A stretch of 64,000 nt of DNA from an uncultured Prevotellaceae bacterium (GTDB lineage: Bacteria; Bacteroidota; Bacteroidia; Bacteroidales; Muribaculaceae). This document shows positions 28,217 to 36,876 of the stretch, piece by piece. The position numbers and the translations under genes were made by a program. The stretch spans positions 1 to 64,000 of the forward strand of contig CAMVPC010000018.1 in NCBI GenBank assembly GCA_947169265.1, given 5' to 3'. A model generated the notes under the pieces. The model ran no database searches and was not told the origin of the DNA. It worked only from the letters and a program-made list of their open reading frames with translations. The stretch's first letter is position 1; every line of letters starts with the position of its first letter.

Positions 28217-28248
28217 TTTGTTTTTGCGCTCGGTTTGCACTAATTTTG
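28217..28248 (+). promoter_or_regulatory. Proximal panB promoter in repeat unit R2b
   Basis: TTTG (28217-28220), 20 bases, TAATTTTG (28241-28248), giving a leader of about 50 bases to the panB ATG at 28303. Confidence 0.78.
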
Positions 28249-28302
28249 CAGCGCAAAAAGAAGGAAGCGTCCTTTCTTTGTAATAAACACCTTATTGAAA
28301 CA

Positions 28303-29121
28303 ATGGGATATATCGTTAGCGATAGCAAGAAAATTACCACTAAGCGCATTCGCGAGATGAAGCGCACAGGCGAGAAAATTGCCGTGCTCACCAGTTATGA
28401 CTTTACGATAGCAAGCCTGGTAGAGCAAGGTGGCGTGGACATGATTCATGTGGGCGACAGTGCCTCAAATGTAATGCAGGGCAATGCCACGACCGTCCCC
28501 ATCACGATGGAAGATATGATTGTGTACGGCCGCACCGTGGCGCGCGCGTGCCACCGCGCCATGACGTGCATCGATATGCCTTTCGGCACCTATCAGGGCG
28601 ACCCCTACGAGGCGCAACGCAACGCCGTGAGGCTGATACAACAAACCGGCATCGACAGTGTCAAGGTGGAAGGTGGCGAGGAAATCGCGCCGGCTATCGA
28701 ACTGATCATACGCTCGGGAATCCCCGTTTTCGGCCACTTGGGACTCACTCCGCAGAGTGTGTACCAGTTTGGCACTTTCGCCGTGCGCGCGCAGGAAGAG
28801 GCCGAGGCCCAAAAACTGCTCAACGACGCTAAATTGCTCGAGCAGCTGGGATGTTTCGCCATCGTCCTGGAGAAGATTCCCGCCGCGCTGGCCGCGCGCG
28901 TCACCGCGAGCGTGGGCATTCCCACGGTGGGCATCGGCGCCGGCCCCCACTGCGACGGGCAGGTGCTCGTGGTGCAGGACATGCTGGGCATGAACATGGA
29001 TTTCTGTCCCAGGTTCCTTCGCCGCTACAACAACCTGGGCGAGCAAATCATCGATAGCGTGGGCAACTATGTGAACGATGTGAAGGCCGGCCTTTTCCCC
29101 AACGAGAAAGAACAATACTAA
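28303..29121 (+). CDS. panB: 3-methyl-2-oxobutanoate hydroxymethyltransferase
   Basis: A 272-residue PanB, which adds a hydroxymethyl group from methylene-tetrahydrofolate to alpha-ketoisovalerate to give ketopantoate, the first committed step to pantothenate and CoA. Start MGYIVSDSKKITTKRIREM (28303), because upstream in-frame codons lie in the leader. Motifs: VLTSYDFTIASL, MIHVGDSASNVMQGN (metal-binding Asp), VKVEGGEE, VFGHLGLTPQSV, IVLEKIP (catalytic Glu), GIPTVGIGAGPHCDGQVLVVQDMLGM. No other pan genes nearby. Transcribed from the R2 repeat promoters. Confidence 0.97.
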   Translation: MGYIVSDSKKITTKRIREMKRTGEKIAVLTSYDFTIASLVEQGGVDMIHVGDSASNVMQGNATTVPITMEDMIVYGRTVARACHRAMTCIDMPFGTYQGDPYEAQRNAVRLIQQTGIDSVKVEGGEEIAPAIELIIRSGIPVFGHLGLTPQSVYQFGTFAVRAQEEAEAQKLLNDAKLLEQLGCFAIVLEKIPAALAARVTASVGIPTVGIGAGPHCDGQVLVVQDMLGMNMDFCPRFLRRYNNLGEQIIDSVGNYVNDVKAGLFPNEKEQY

Positions 29122-29163
29122 ACAAGTAGCGCAATAAGTACTAAAACCTCAATACTTCAACTC

Positions 29164-30729
29164 ATGAGCGAAAACTTCAAAATGGTCGCCAAGACCTTTC
29201 AGGGCCTGGAAGGTGTGCTGAGCGACGAACTCACAGCCCTGGGGGCCGCCGACGTGGAGCAGGGCCGCCGCATGGTGTCGTTCACCGGCGACAAAGCGAT
29301 GCTCTATCGCGCCAACCTGTGCCTGCGCACGGCACTGCGCATCCTCGTGCCGTTCCACACCTTTGAGAGCAACGACGCCGACGACCTCTACGAGCAAGTG
29401 AAACAATATCCGTGGGAAGAGATGCTCACCTCGTCGAGCACCTTCTCGATTGATACTACCGTGTTCAGCGAGCACTTTCGCCACTCGCGGTTCGTCACTT
29501 ATCGCGTGAAGGACGCCATCGTCGACTACTTCAAGGAGCGCGAGGGGCGACGCCCGTCGATACGCCTCAATGCCCCCGACCGCATCTTCAACGTGCACAT
29601 CAGCGGCAACCAGGTCACCATTTCACTCGACAGTTCGGGCGAGCCGCTCTTCAAGCGTGGCTGGCGCGTGGCCCAAACCGAGGCGCCCATCAACGCCGTG
29701 CTCGCCGCCGGCATCATCAAGTTGTCGGGCTGGGACGGGCAGTGCGACTTGATCGACCCGATGTGCGGCTCGGGCACGTTCCTCATCGAGGCTGCCCTCA
29801 TCGCGGCCAATATCAATCCGGGTATCTACCGCGACAGCTTCGCCTTCCAACAGTGGAAAGACTACGACGCCGACTTGTTCAGCGAGCTATATGACGACGA
29901 CAGCGGCGAGCGTGAGTTCACCCACAAGATATATGGCAGCGACATTATGGCCAAGGCTATCGCCATCAGCGAGGCCAACGTCAAGCGCGCCGGTATGGGC
30001 AAGTATATCCAGCTCGAGCGCAAGGCCCTCGAAGACTGGACCGAGGCGCCCGAGAAGGGCATGGTCATCACTAATCCGCCCTATGGCGAGCGTCTTGTGG
30101 TGGGCGACATCGAGAGCCTGTACCAGACGCTGGGCCAAAAAATCAAGCATGTGTTCCGCGGCTACGAGGCATGGGTGATATGCGCCGACGACCGCGAACT
30201 TTACAGTAACATCGGCCTCAAGGCTTCGGTACACTATCCGTTGCTCAACGGCGACATTGAGTGTGAGTTGCGCCAATACAAGAGTTTCGACGGCTCTTAC
30301 AACGAGATGCGTGAGCGTGGCGAAAACATCAAGAACGAGAATTTCCGCGCCAGCGACCGCTTTGAGCGAGGCGACCGCCATCCCCGACGCGAGTTCCACG
30401 ACCGAGACCGCCGCGACGACCGCCGCGACGACCGCCCACGCCGCGACTTTGATCGTGATCGTGATCGTGACCGCCGCGACGACCGCCCACGCCGTGACTA
30501 CGACCATGAGCGTGACCGCCGGCCTTACGCCGAGCGTGGACGCGGAGCCGACGGCGAAGAAGGCAACGCGCGCTGGCACGACCGCCCCATCCACTTCCGC
30601 GAGCCGCGCCTGGGCAAGGACGCCGAGCGCCCCATCTTCCACGGGCGCCGCAAGGGCTGGAAGCGCCGCGACATAGACCTTGACGCTCCCGGCACGCCCG
30701 GCACGTCAGAGCCGCCCACCGACGAATAA
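29164..30729 (+). CDS. THUMP-domain RNA guanine-N2 methyltransferase with Asp/Arg-rich tail
   Basis: A 521-residue RlmL N-terminal/YpsC-type methyltransferase, probably modifying 23S rRNA guanosine. An N-terminal ferredoxin-like plus THUMP region (about 1-160) binds RNA. The SAM-binding domain follows with LIDPMCGSGTFLIEAALIA and the target-base motif NPPYGERL. From about residue 395 the protein becomes a low-complexity tail rich in Asp and Arg (RRDDRRDDRPRRDF, RDRDRDRRDDRPRRDY), encoded partly by near-perfect GATCGT hexamers around 30450-30470. The tail is longer than in ordinary family members and is likely disordered. The AsmA-like gene starts 6 bases downstream. Confidence 0.9.
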   Translation: MSENFKMVAKTFQGLEGVLSDELTALGAADVEQGRRMVSFTGDKAMLYRANLCLRTALRILVPFHTFESNDADDLYEQVKQYPWEEMLTSSSTFSIDTTVFSEHFRHSRFVTYRVKDAIVDYFKEREGRRPSIRLNAPDRIFNVHISGNQVTISLDSSGEPLFKRGWRVAQTEAPINAVLAAGIIKLSGWDGQCDLIDPMCGSGTFLIEAALIAANINPGIYRDSFAFQQWKDYDADLFSELYDDDSGEREFTHKIYGSDIMAKAIAISEANVKRAGMGKYIQLERKALEDWTEAPEKGMVITNPPYGERLVVGDIESLYQTLGQKIKHVFRGYEAWVICADDRELYSNIGLKASVHYPLLNGDIECELRQYKSFDGSYNEMRERGENIKNENFRASDRFERGDRHPRREFHDRDRRDDRRDDRPRRDFDRDRDRDRRDDRPRRDYDHERDRRPYAERGRGADGEEGNARWHDRPIHFREPRLGKDAERPIFHGRRKGWKRRDIDLDAPGTPGTSEPPTDE

Positions 30730-30735
30730 CCACCC

Positions 30736-32577
30736 ATGGCAACCACGGCAGCGAAAAAAAAATGGCTCAAACTTTTGCGGGCCACCGCATGGACAACAGG
30801 AGGTTTGGTCCTCTTGCTGTCCATCGCTTTTTTGCTGCTCAACACCTCGCCGGTGCAAAACTGGCTCATGCGACGGGCCACGCAGGCACTGAGCGATAAA
30901 CTGCAAACGCGCGTGAGCGTTGACGACGTGGGCGTGACGTTCCTCACCTGCGACGTGAAGTTGCACGGATTGCGCGTCGACGACCGCCGGCAACAGCCCA
31001 TGTTGCGCGTCGAGCAAGCCGTGGCCGACGTGGACCTGTGGCCCTTGCTGCACAACAAGGTGCACCTGAGCGACATCGAGCTCACCGGCGTCGAGGCCAA
31101 TCTCTACAAGGCCTCGCCCGACACGGCCGCCAACTACCAGTTTGTCATCGACGCTTTCAAGAATCAAGACGACTCCGGCGGCAAGAAAATGGAAGTTACC
31201 CTCGATGATGTGGTGGCCAGTCGCGTGAACATTCGCTATAACGGCAACACCGTTTTGCTTGATCGGCTCGCGGCAAGCCTCGACAGCGACATGATGCCCG
31301 ACGTCGTCGAGATGGACAGCCTGCGCGTGGCATGGACTACTACCGGACGCCAAGGCAACACGGTGGACCACGGGCTGAATGTGGGACGACTGCGCTACGA
31401 TACCCGCGACAGTGTGCCGCTTGTCGGCGTGGAGCGCGCCCATTACACGAGCGACAACCACTTGCCCCGCAAGAACACCGGCAAGCCCCACCGCGGCTTC
31501 TTCGACGTGGGGCACCTCGACCTCACCGCCTCGCTGCAACTGGCCGTCGACCACATGGGGCAAGACACGCTGCGGGCCACGGTGAAGAAATGTGTGGCCA
31601 CCGACGCCGTTACCGGCATCGACATACGCGAGCTGCAATGCGGTCTCGTCGCCAATCGTCACGGGATTGACCTGAGCGATGTCGTTGTCAAGCAGGTGAA
31701 CACCGTGGTGCGTTTGAGCCACGCCCACCTCGCGTTGCCCGACGCTGAGCGCGGCGTGCCGTTCTCTTTCAGTACCTCGACCATCACCGTCACCGCTGTG
31801 CTGCAAGACATCGCGCGGCCTTTCGCGCCCGTGCTCAGCCGCTTCACCCTCCCCGTGCAGATGAGCGTGGTCATGGACGGCACCGCCGAGCGGCTGTCGT
31901 TCCACAACGCCGTGGTGAGGATGGCGGGAAGAAAGTTTGAGGTGAAGGCTTCGGGCACCGTGACAGGCTTTACCCACGGTGAGCGCCACGAACTGCACGT
32001 CCACTTCGACGTACCCTCGATGCGGGCTAAGGAGGGCATGGTGCGGCAAATCATCAAGCAGTTCACCACAAAAATGTTCATGAACAAACAGTTGCAGGCG
32101 TTGGGCGACATTACTTACTCGGGCAGCTTCGATGTGTACTGGAAGCGCGAGCAGTTCCGCGGGCAGCTCAACACGCAGGCGGGCACCCTCGCCTTCGACA
32201 TGGAGATTAACGGCCTGGAGAAGCTCTTGACGGGCAGTGTGAAGGCCACCGACCTCAAGTTGAGCGACATTATCAGCGTGGCCGGCGTGGGAAACGCCTC
32301 GCTGGGTGCCGACTTCAAGTTTGACATCTCGCGCGAGCGCGTGCCTGCCGGCGGCAAGCTTCCCGTGGGCGACGTGACGGCCCACGTCGATGAGGTGTCG
32401 TACCGTTTCGTCAAGATGAAAAACATTGACGTCACCATCCACAGCGATGGCATGACGGCCGATGGCGATCTCGTCGCGCCTCACAAGTTCCTGGACCTCA
32501 GTTGCTCGTTCTCATTCACCGATACCGATGAACTCCACAAACTCAAAATCAAACCCGGCATCCATCTCCACCGTTAG
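30736..32577 (+). CDS. AsmA-like envelope protein
   Basis: A 613-residue protein with a basic N-terminus and a single signal-anchor helix (about 20-36, GGLVLLLSIAFLLL), then a long beta-rich periplasmic region beginning with the AsmA/TamB-like block NTSPVQNWLMRRATQALSDKLQTRVSVDDVGVTF and LSDIELTGVEANLYKASP. Such proteins span or approach the periplasm and are linked to lipid transport or outer membrane homeostasis. Its start is 6 bases after the methyltransferase stop, suggesting cotranscription. Its TAG stop overlaps the TAA stop of the convergent GH89 gene in TTAG. It is shorter than full TamB. Confidence 0.75.
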   Translation: MATTAAKKKWLKLLRATAWTTGGLVLLLSIAFLLLNTSPVQNWLMRRATQALSDKLQTRVSVDDVGVTFLTCDVKLHGLRVDDRRQQPMLRVEQAVADVDLWPLLHNKVHLSDIELTGVEANLYKASPDTAANYQFVIDAFKNQDDSGGKKMEVTLDDVVASRVNIRYNGNTVLLDRLAASLDSDMMPDVVEMDSLRVAWTTTGRQGNTVDHGLNVGRLRYDTRDSVPLVGVERAHYTSDNHLPRKNTGKPHRGFFDVGHLDLTASLQLAVDHMGQDTLRATVKKCVATDAVTGIDIRELQCGLVANRHGIDLSDVVVKQVNTVVRLSHAHLALPDAERGVPFSFSTSTITVTAVLQDIARPFAPVLSRFTLPVQMSVVMDGTAERLSFHNAVVRMAGRKFEVKASGTVTGFTHGERHELHVHFDVPSMRAKEGMVRQIIKQFTTKMFMNKQLQALGDITYSGSFDVYWKREQFRGQLNTQAGTLAFDMEINGLEKLLTGSVKATDLKLSDIISVAGVGNASLGADFKFDISRERVPAGGKLPVGDVTAHVDEVSYRFVKMKNIDVTIHSDGMTADGDLVAPHKFLDLSCSFSFTDTDELHKLKIKPGIHLHR

Positions 32578-34763
32578 CGCGACGAAGGGTCGACGAGTAG
32601 CCGTAGGGCGGCGTCATGCCGCCGGCGCAGCTCGCGGCACAGTCCCAACACGTCGCCGCCGCGCCGGGCGGTAACTGAGTTGTGACCGATGGGCCATGCC
32701 TGCTGGATGGCGTCGATTTTGCGGCGCATGGCATCTTGGTCAAAAGGCTTGCCGCTGTCGAGAGCGCGCTCCATCTGCTTGAGGTAGGCTTCCCATCGTG
32801 GCACGTAGTAGGACGCGAGCAGTCCGCTCCAGTTGCGGCAGGCATAGTCGTTGAGGTCACCACCCCACGTGGTGATGAGTCGCCGCGCGTTCATCTCGTA
32901 GTAGTCTTTCATGGCCGGAGTGTCGCCCAAGTCGCGCGCCTGCTCTATCCATTTGGCGGCGGTGCAATAGGGGTGCTCGGCGTTGAGGCGGTCCATGTCG
33001 TCGAGCAGCATGCGCATCTCGGTGATGAGGGCGCGCATGTGCGCCTTGTCGCGGCTGCCGGCTTGATAGAGGCTGTCGAGCCGGTGCTTGCAGACGCCAA
33101 ACGCGTCGCCCAGCAGCTGACGCCCGGTCCAAATCAGGTCGATGGTCATGGCGTCGGTGGTGACGCTGTCCTGCTCGAGCAGGGTGTCCCACACGGTGAG
33201 CAACGTGGCCGCGTCATATCGCACGGCGCAGTGCCGGTTCTCCTTGCCAAGCATGGGGCGTGAGCAGGGTAGAGGACCGTTGAATGTGGTGGGACGGATA
33301 CACAACACGCTGTCGAAGAGTGCGCGCCACGCCCGTCGCGCCGCGGGCGAGTAGCGGCCGGCATGGCGGTCGGCAAGTTCGTCAACCACTTGTCGCTCGT
33401 TTTTTTTGAAATCCCACGCTTTCTCGAGGATGTATTCGTAGGGGAACTGCTGCACATCGAGGCCCTCGAGCGTGGAACCGATGCCCACCAGGTTGTCGCC
33501 GGCCTGGGCAAGCGCCCGCTCAAGTCGCTCGCCGGCGGCTTTCACGTTGCCCTGGATGTTGCTGTTGCCGCCGAAGTTGCCCAAATAGCACCAAATGAAG
33601 GGCTGGCCGTAGAAACCGTCGAGGTCGCGCCACATTTCCTTGTACTCGCAGTAATAGTCGAGCATCGTCATGCGTCCTTGCGGCACGCCGGTGAGCATGG
33701 CGCGGGCGCGCTCGTCGGTGTAGTCGCGGCGCTGGTAATAGAGAAACCAGCCCATTTGCAGCCATTCGGCTTGCGGGTCGACGGCGGCGAGACTCTCATA
33801 GATGTGCCGCGACACGTCGTGAAGGTATTGCGGCTCGAAGCTGGGCGGGTCCATTTCGTTGAAGGGGTCGATGCCGTAGATGTGGTCGGTGCCGTACATG
33901 CGCGTCTGCTCCTCAAGGAACAAGCGCTGGATGGTGGCATATAGCGGGTCCTCGCTGTGCAGGAAATAGGTGCGGTAAGGCTCGGCGAAGTCGTCCCAGG
34001 CGCTCATCGCCTTGATGTCGGCATCGGGATATAGCTCTTTGAGGCGCCGCGGCACGTGTCCGGCAAAGGCTGGTAGCACGGGACGCATGTTGAGCGCCCG
34101 CTCGCGCTCCAGGATGAGCTGTTGCAGGCGCGCCTGCTTGTCGAGCCATTCCTGCGGCAACGGCCCGCACCAGGCGTCGATGTTGGCCATGCGGTGCCAC
34201 GGCAGGTAGGCCGGGCCGGTGAAGAACTTCCTCACTTCCTGCTCGGTCATTCCCATTTGCCGCCACACGTTGAGCCACACGGCCTCCTGGCCTGTGATAG
34301 CCAGCGGCATGTTCACACCGTTGAGCGCCATCCAGTCGATGAAACGCTCCCAGTCGCACCAGTTCCAAAAGGGCATGGTGTAACCGTAGGTGCAATAGTT
34401 CAGGAAGAAGCGTTGCGGCACGCGCGCCCTTACCGTCTCACGCCGCGGCACGGCGGGTAGCGTGGCGGGCAGCTCGACGGGTACGTCGGCATACCACGAC
34501 ACGGTCACGTGGCAATAGCGGTTGAGGTAGCGGTTGAGCCCCACGGCCATCGACAAGGCGTTGTTGCCGCCAATGAACACGGTGTCGCCGCGGCTTTCGA
34601 GGGTAAACACGTCGGCGCTGTCGCCCTCCACAAGGTGGAATGCCACCTTGTCGGCCAGCCGTGGCGATAGCCGCCCGGCAAGCGCGCGGGCCTGGATCAC
34701 GTCGTGGGCCGCGCCCATCAAGGCTATCATCGCGCCCATCACGATTAAAATACTGCGTCTCAT
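32574..34763 (-). CDS. GH89 alpha-N-acetylglucosaminidase
   Basis: A 729-residue exported glycosidase of family GH89 (NAGLU), which removes terminal alpha-linked GlcNAc such as that capping gastric-type mucin glycans. Signal peptide MRRSILIVMGAMIALMGAAHD; I start at this ATG, not 20 codons upstream. Domains: N-terminal alpha/beta (about 25-115), catalytic barrel with NYCTYGYTMPFWNWCDWERFIDWMALNG, GIDPFNEMDPPS (probable acid/base Glu) and GSTLEGLDVQQFPYEYIL (probable nucleophile Glu), then a helical C-terminal domain. It is a periplasmic or surface enzyme for host glycan foraging. No SusCD pair is adjacent. Confidence 0.95.
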   Translation of the reverse strand: MRRSILIVMGAMIALMGAAHDVIQARALAGRLSPRLADKVAFHLVEGDSADVFTLESRGDTVFIGGNNALSMAVGLNRYLNRYCHVTVSWYADVPVELPATLPAVPRRETVRARVPQRFFLNYCTYGYTMPFWNWCDWERFIDWMALNGVNMPLAITGQEAVWLNVWRQMGMTEQEVRKFFTGPAYLPWHRMANIDAWCGPLPQEWLDKQARLQQLILERERALNMRPVLPAFAGHVPRRLKELYPDADIKAMSAWDDFAEPYRTYFLHSEDPLYATIQRLFLEEQTRMYGTDHIYGIDPFNEMDPPSFEPQYLHDVSRHIYESLAAVDPQAEWLQMGWFLYYQRRDYTDERARAMLTGVPQGRMTMLDYYCEYKEMWRDLDGFYGQPFIWCYLGNFGGNSNIQGNVKAAGERLERALAQAGDNLVGIGSTLEGLDVQQFPYEYILEKAWDFKKNERQVVDELADRHAGRYSPAARRAWRALFDSVLCIRPTTFNGPLPCSRPMLGKENRHCAVRYDAATLLTVWDTLLEQDSVTTDAMTIDLIWTGRQLLGDAFGVCKHRLDSLYQAGSRDKAHMRALITEMRMLLDDMDRLNAEHPYCTAAKWIEQARDLGDTPAMKDYYEMNARRLITTWGGDLNDYACRNWSGLLASYYVPRWEAYLKQMERALDSGKPFDQDAMRRKIDAIQQAWPIGHNSVTARRGGDVLGLCRELRRRHDAALRLLVDPSSR

Positions 34764-34796
34764 CGTTAACTTGTATTGTGGTTTGTTCCTATTCGG

Positions 34797-34804
34797 CAAA
34801 TATA
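34797..34804 (-). promoter_or_regulatory. Candidate -7 box of the GH89 gene
   Basis: TATATTTG on the minus strand, about 34 bases before the ATG. A TTTG lies 16 bases further upstream, shorter than the usual spacing. Confidence 0.45.
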
Positions 34805-34882
34805 GCAAAACTTGCTGTGACAAACCCCATTTTCGCCGAAAAAATATGTTCCGCGGCCGATTGGGGTGGACACGTCATCGCG

Positions 34883-34912
34883 CAAAAAAAGCCGACCGCG
34901 TCGCGGCCGGCT
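34883..34912 (-). terminator. Terminator of hsp20
   Basis: On the minus strand AGCCGGCCGCG / CGCGGTCGGCT forms a GC-rich stem followed by TTTTTTT, about 30 bases after the hsp20 stop. Confidence 0.85.
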
Positions 34913-34942
34913 CTTGAGCTCATGAGACTTGATGTGTGCGTT

Positions 34943-35392
34943 TTAACTTACGGTGATGATTTTGCGCTCCTTCTTGAGGTCCTCGGCGCTCTTCTTGGGA
35001 AGCGTGACGGTGAGCACGCCGTTCTCCACGCTTGCTACAATCTTGTCGCGGTCGACATCCTCAGGCAACAGTAGCGTTTGGTTGAACTTCGAGTAGAAGA
35101 ACTCGCGACGCAGATAGTGTCCGTCGCTCTTCTTCTCATCCTCATTCTCATTCTCATTCTCGGTCTTCTCAACCTTCTTCTCCATGGCCACCACGAGGTT
35201 CTCGTCCTCGTCGAGGGTGACAGTGAAGTCGTCACGTGTCATGCCCGGGGCGGCAAGTTCCACGGTATATTCGTGGTCCTTTTCGATGACGTTCACCGCG
35301 GGCTTGGTGGTGTTGACGCGCGGCATAAACTCGGTGTTGAACAAGTCGTTAAAGACATCAGGTAACCAGTTTGAATTTCTACGTACTAACAT
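34943..35392 (-). CDS. Small heat shock protein Hsp20
   Basis: A 149-residue alpha-crystallin-family chaperone that holds unfolding proteins in the cytoplasm. N-terminal region MLVRRNSNWLPDVFNDLFN; alpha-crystallin core from VNVIEKDHEYTVELAAPGMTRDDFTVTLDEDENLVVAMEKK to the conserved VENGVLTVTLPKK, followed by a short tail ending KIITVS. A charged insert of Glu-Asn pairs (ENENENEDEKK) sits in the L57-like loop. Unusually for this genome, a strong Shine-Dalgarno AGGAGA precedes the ATG by about 9 bases, and the leader can fold into a GC-rich hairpin. Confidence 0.94.
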   Translation of the reverse strand: MLVRRNSNWLPDVFNDLFNTEFMPRVNTTKPAVNVIEKDHEYTVELAAPGMTRDDFTVTLDEDENLVVAMEKKVEKTENENENEDEKKSDGHYLRREFFYSKFNQTLLLPEDVDRDKIVASVENGVLTVTLPKKSAEDLKKERKIITVS

Positions 35393-35539
35393 TTTTTCAA
35401 TCTCCTATAATTTTAAGTTGTTAATAAATTCTTTTTTTCGGGGCCTCCCGCCGGGCGAGAGGCGCGTTCGCTTTACTAATAAGCATACCACGTGCCATCG
35501 CCAAAAAAGCGTATTCTGTGTGTCAAAATGGCAAATTTA
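35393..35539 (-). promoter_or_regulatory. hsp20 promoter box and structured leader with Shine-Dalgarno
   Basis: A TAAATTTG box (35532-35539, minus) precedes a leader of roughly 130 bases. The leader holds a GC-rich hairpin at 35442-35462 (GCCTC / GAGGC outer pairs) and the AGGAGA element close to the ATG. A strong ribosome site is rare in this window and, with a fold in the leader, suggests translational control such as temperature sensing. That last point is inference. Confidence 0.45.
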
Positions 35540-35646
35540 CAAGACAAAATGACCGATACACCCATAAAACACACGTCATAATGGCGGCTTTCTCAAAAAA
35601 TAACATTTTTATGCCCGCGAAAATAGGGTCTTACTCAAAAAAACGC

Positions 35647-35654
35647 TAACTTTG
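35647..35654 (+). promoter_or_regulatory. -7 box of the DUF3078 gene, almost touching the start codon
   Basis: TAACTTTG ends 5 bases before ATG 35660. Transcription would start at or within a few bases of the ATG, giving a leaderless or nearly leaderless mRNA unless another promoter exists upstream. Confidence 0.5.
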
Positions 35655-35659
35655 TGGCT

Positions 35660-36859
35660 ATGATGAATAACAGGATATTATCGGTAATTATATGCGTGCT
35701 GGCGGCCCTGGGTGTAGAGGCGCAGCAAAGTTACCAATTCATGCCGCTCATCTACGAGCGGTACGATGCGGGCGATAGCGTGGTGGCACCGATGGCTGGG
35801 ACGTCGGGTCTCAAGACCGATGACGCATGGCTCAACCGGGCGCGGCAGGCGCGGCACGACGCCGCGCGACGTCGCCACGCGATGACGATAGCCAACCCCG
35901 ACTTGGTGGCCTTCAATGCCGACAGCCTGCCTGCGGCGCCCGCGCCTGTGGTGGTGAAGGCCGACCCCAGCACGGCGCTGCTCGCCGTGCAGGAGAAAGC
36001 GGTACCCGCGCCCGATGTCCCCGAGGACCGGCGCGAGACAAAAGTGCACCACTGGCTGCACACGTTCAACCCGTCGTTGCATTTCACCCAATCCTACTTG
36101 AGCGGAAACTGGTACCAGGGCGGCCAAAACAACCTCAATGTACTGGCCGACGTGAACTGGGAGTTCAACCTGAACCAGACGTTGCACCCCAAGTGGCTGT
36201 TCAACAACACGCTGCATTACAAGCTGGGCGTGGCTACGGCCAGCGGCGACTCGCTGCGCAACTACCACTTTAGCGAAGACCTGTTCCAGTTCAATTCACA
36301 GCTGGGCTACAAGGCGGTGGAACACTGGTACTATAGCGCCAACCTGCAGTTTAAGACACAGTTTTTCAAAAACTATAAGACCAACACGCACGACCTCACA
36401 GCGGCGTTTCTATCGCCGGGCGAGCTCACGTTGGGCCTTGGTATGACCTATAACTACAAGGACAAGGACGAAATCAAAGTGCTCACTTTGGCTATCTCGC
36501 CGCTGTCTTACAACCTAAAGATTTGCCGCGACATCGACAACTTGAATCCCACGGCGTTCGGCATCGACGAGGGACGCCACACCAAGCACAGCTTCGGTTC
36601 GAGCCTTGAGGGGAAGTTCACGTGGAAAATCACGCCGCAAATCATCTGGACATCGCGACTCTACGCGTTCACCAATTATCATTATGTGCAAGGTGACTGG
36701 GAGAACACATTTGATTTCTCTATCAACAAGTACTTGAACACCAAGATTTTCACTCACCTGCGTTATGACAAGAGCGCGCCCAGGCACGATTCCTGGCACT
36801 ACTGGCAGTTCAAGGAAATCCTCAGTTTTGGACTCACTTACAGGTTTGCCACTAATTAA
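35660..36859 (+). CDS. DUF3078-family outer membrane beta-barrel protein
   Basis: A 399-residue exported protein. I use ATG 35660 (or 35663); the track start is a GTG inside the promoter box. Signal peptide ILSVIICVLAALGVEAQQ. A variable Ala/Pro-rich stretch (about 30-130) is followed by a DUF3078-like barrel region (SLHFTQSYLSGNWYQGGQNNLNVLADVNWEFNLNQ, then alternating aromatic strands) ending in LTYRFATN. The barrel and its aromatic girdle suggest an outer membrane location; function unknown. It is followed by three small same-strand envelope genes. Confidence 0.8.
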   Translation: MMNNRILSVIICVLAALGVEAQQSYQFMPLIYERYDAGDSVVAPMAGTSGLKTDDAWLNRARQARHDAARRRHAMTIANPDLVAFNADSLPAAPAPVVVKADPSTALLAVQEKAVPAPDVPEDRRETKVHHWLHTFNPSLHFTQSYLSGNWYQGGQNNLNVLADVNWEFNLNQTLHPKWLFNNTLHYKLGVATASGDSLRNYHFSEDLFQFNSQLGYKAVEHWYYSANLQFKTQFFKNYKTNTHDLTAAFLSPGELTLGLGMTYNYKDKDEIKVLTLAISPLSYNLKICRDIDNLNPTAFGIDEGRHTKHSFGSSLEGKFTWKITPQIIWTSRLYAFTNYHYVQGDWENTFDFSINKYLNTKIFTHLRYDKSAPRHDSWHYWQFKEILSFGLTYRFATN

Positions 36860-36876
36860 GCGTGAAGAGTGAAGTG

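Larger units (their letters stand above)
28089..28248 (+). repeat. Promoter-bearing palindromic repeat array R2 (two units) before panB
   Basis: Unit a (28089-28167) has left flank ATTAGGCGACGTTTCGGC and a perfect 18-bp inverted repeat, GCAATGCAAAACGAAAAA (28105-28122) with its complement at 28128-28145 around a 5-base loop. Unit b (28183-28248) has left flank ATTAGGCGGCACTTCGGC and a different palindrome (GCAAAAACCAAAGT / ACTTTGTTTTTGC). Both end in TTGCACTAATTTTGC. A degraded third right flank may sit at 28060-28083. Palindrome sequences differ between units and from R1 while pairing is kept. Confidence 0.85.

Noticed and set aside
30400-30510. Short tandem repeats suggestive of a CRISPR or satellite
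   Set aside because: They are in-frame coding repeats for the Asp/Arg-rich tail of the methyltransferase, with no spacers.
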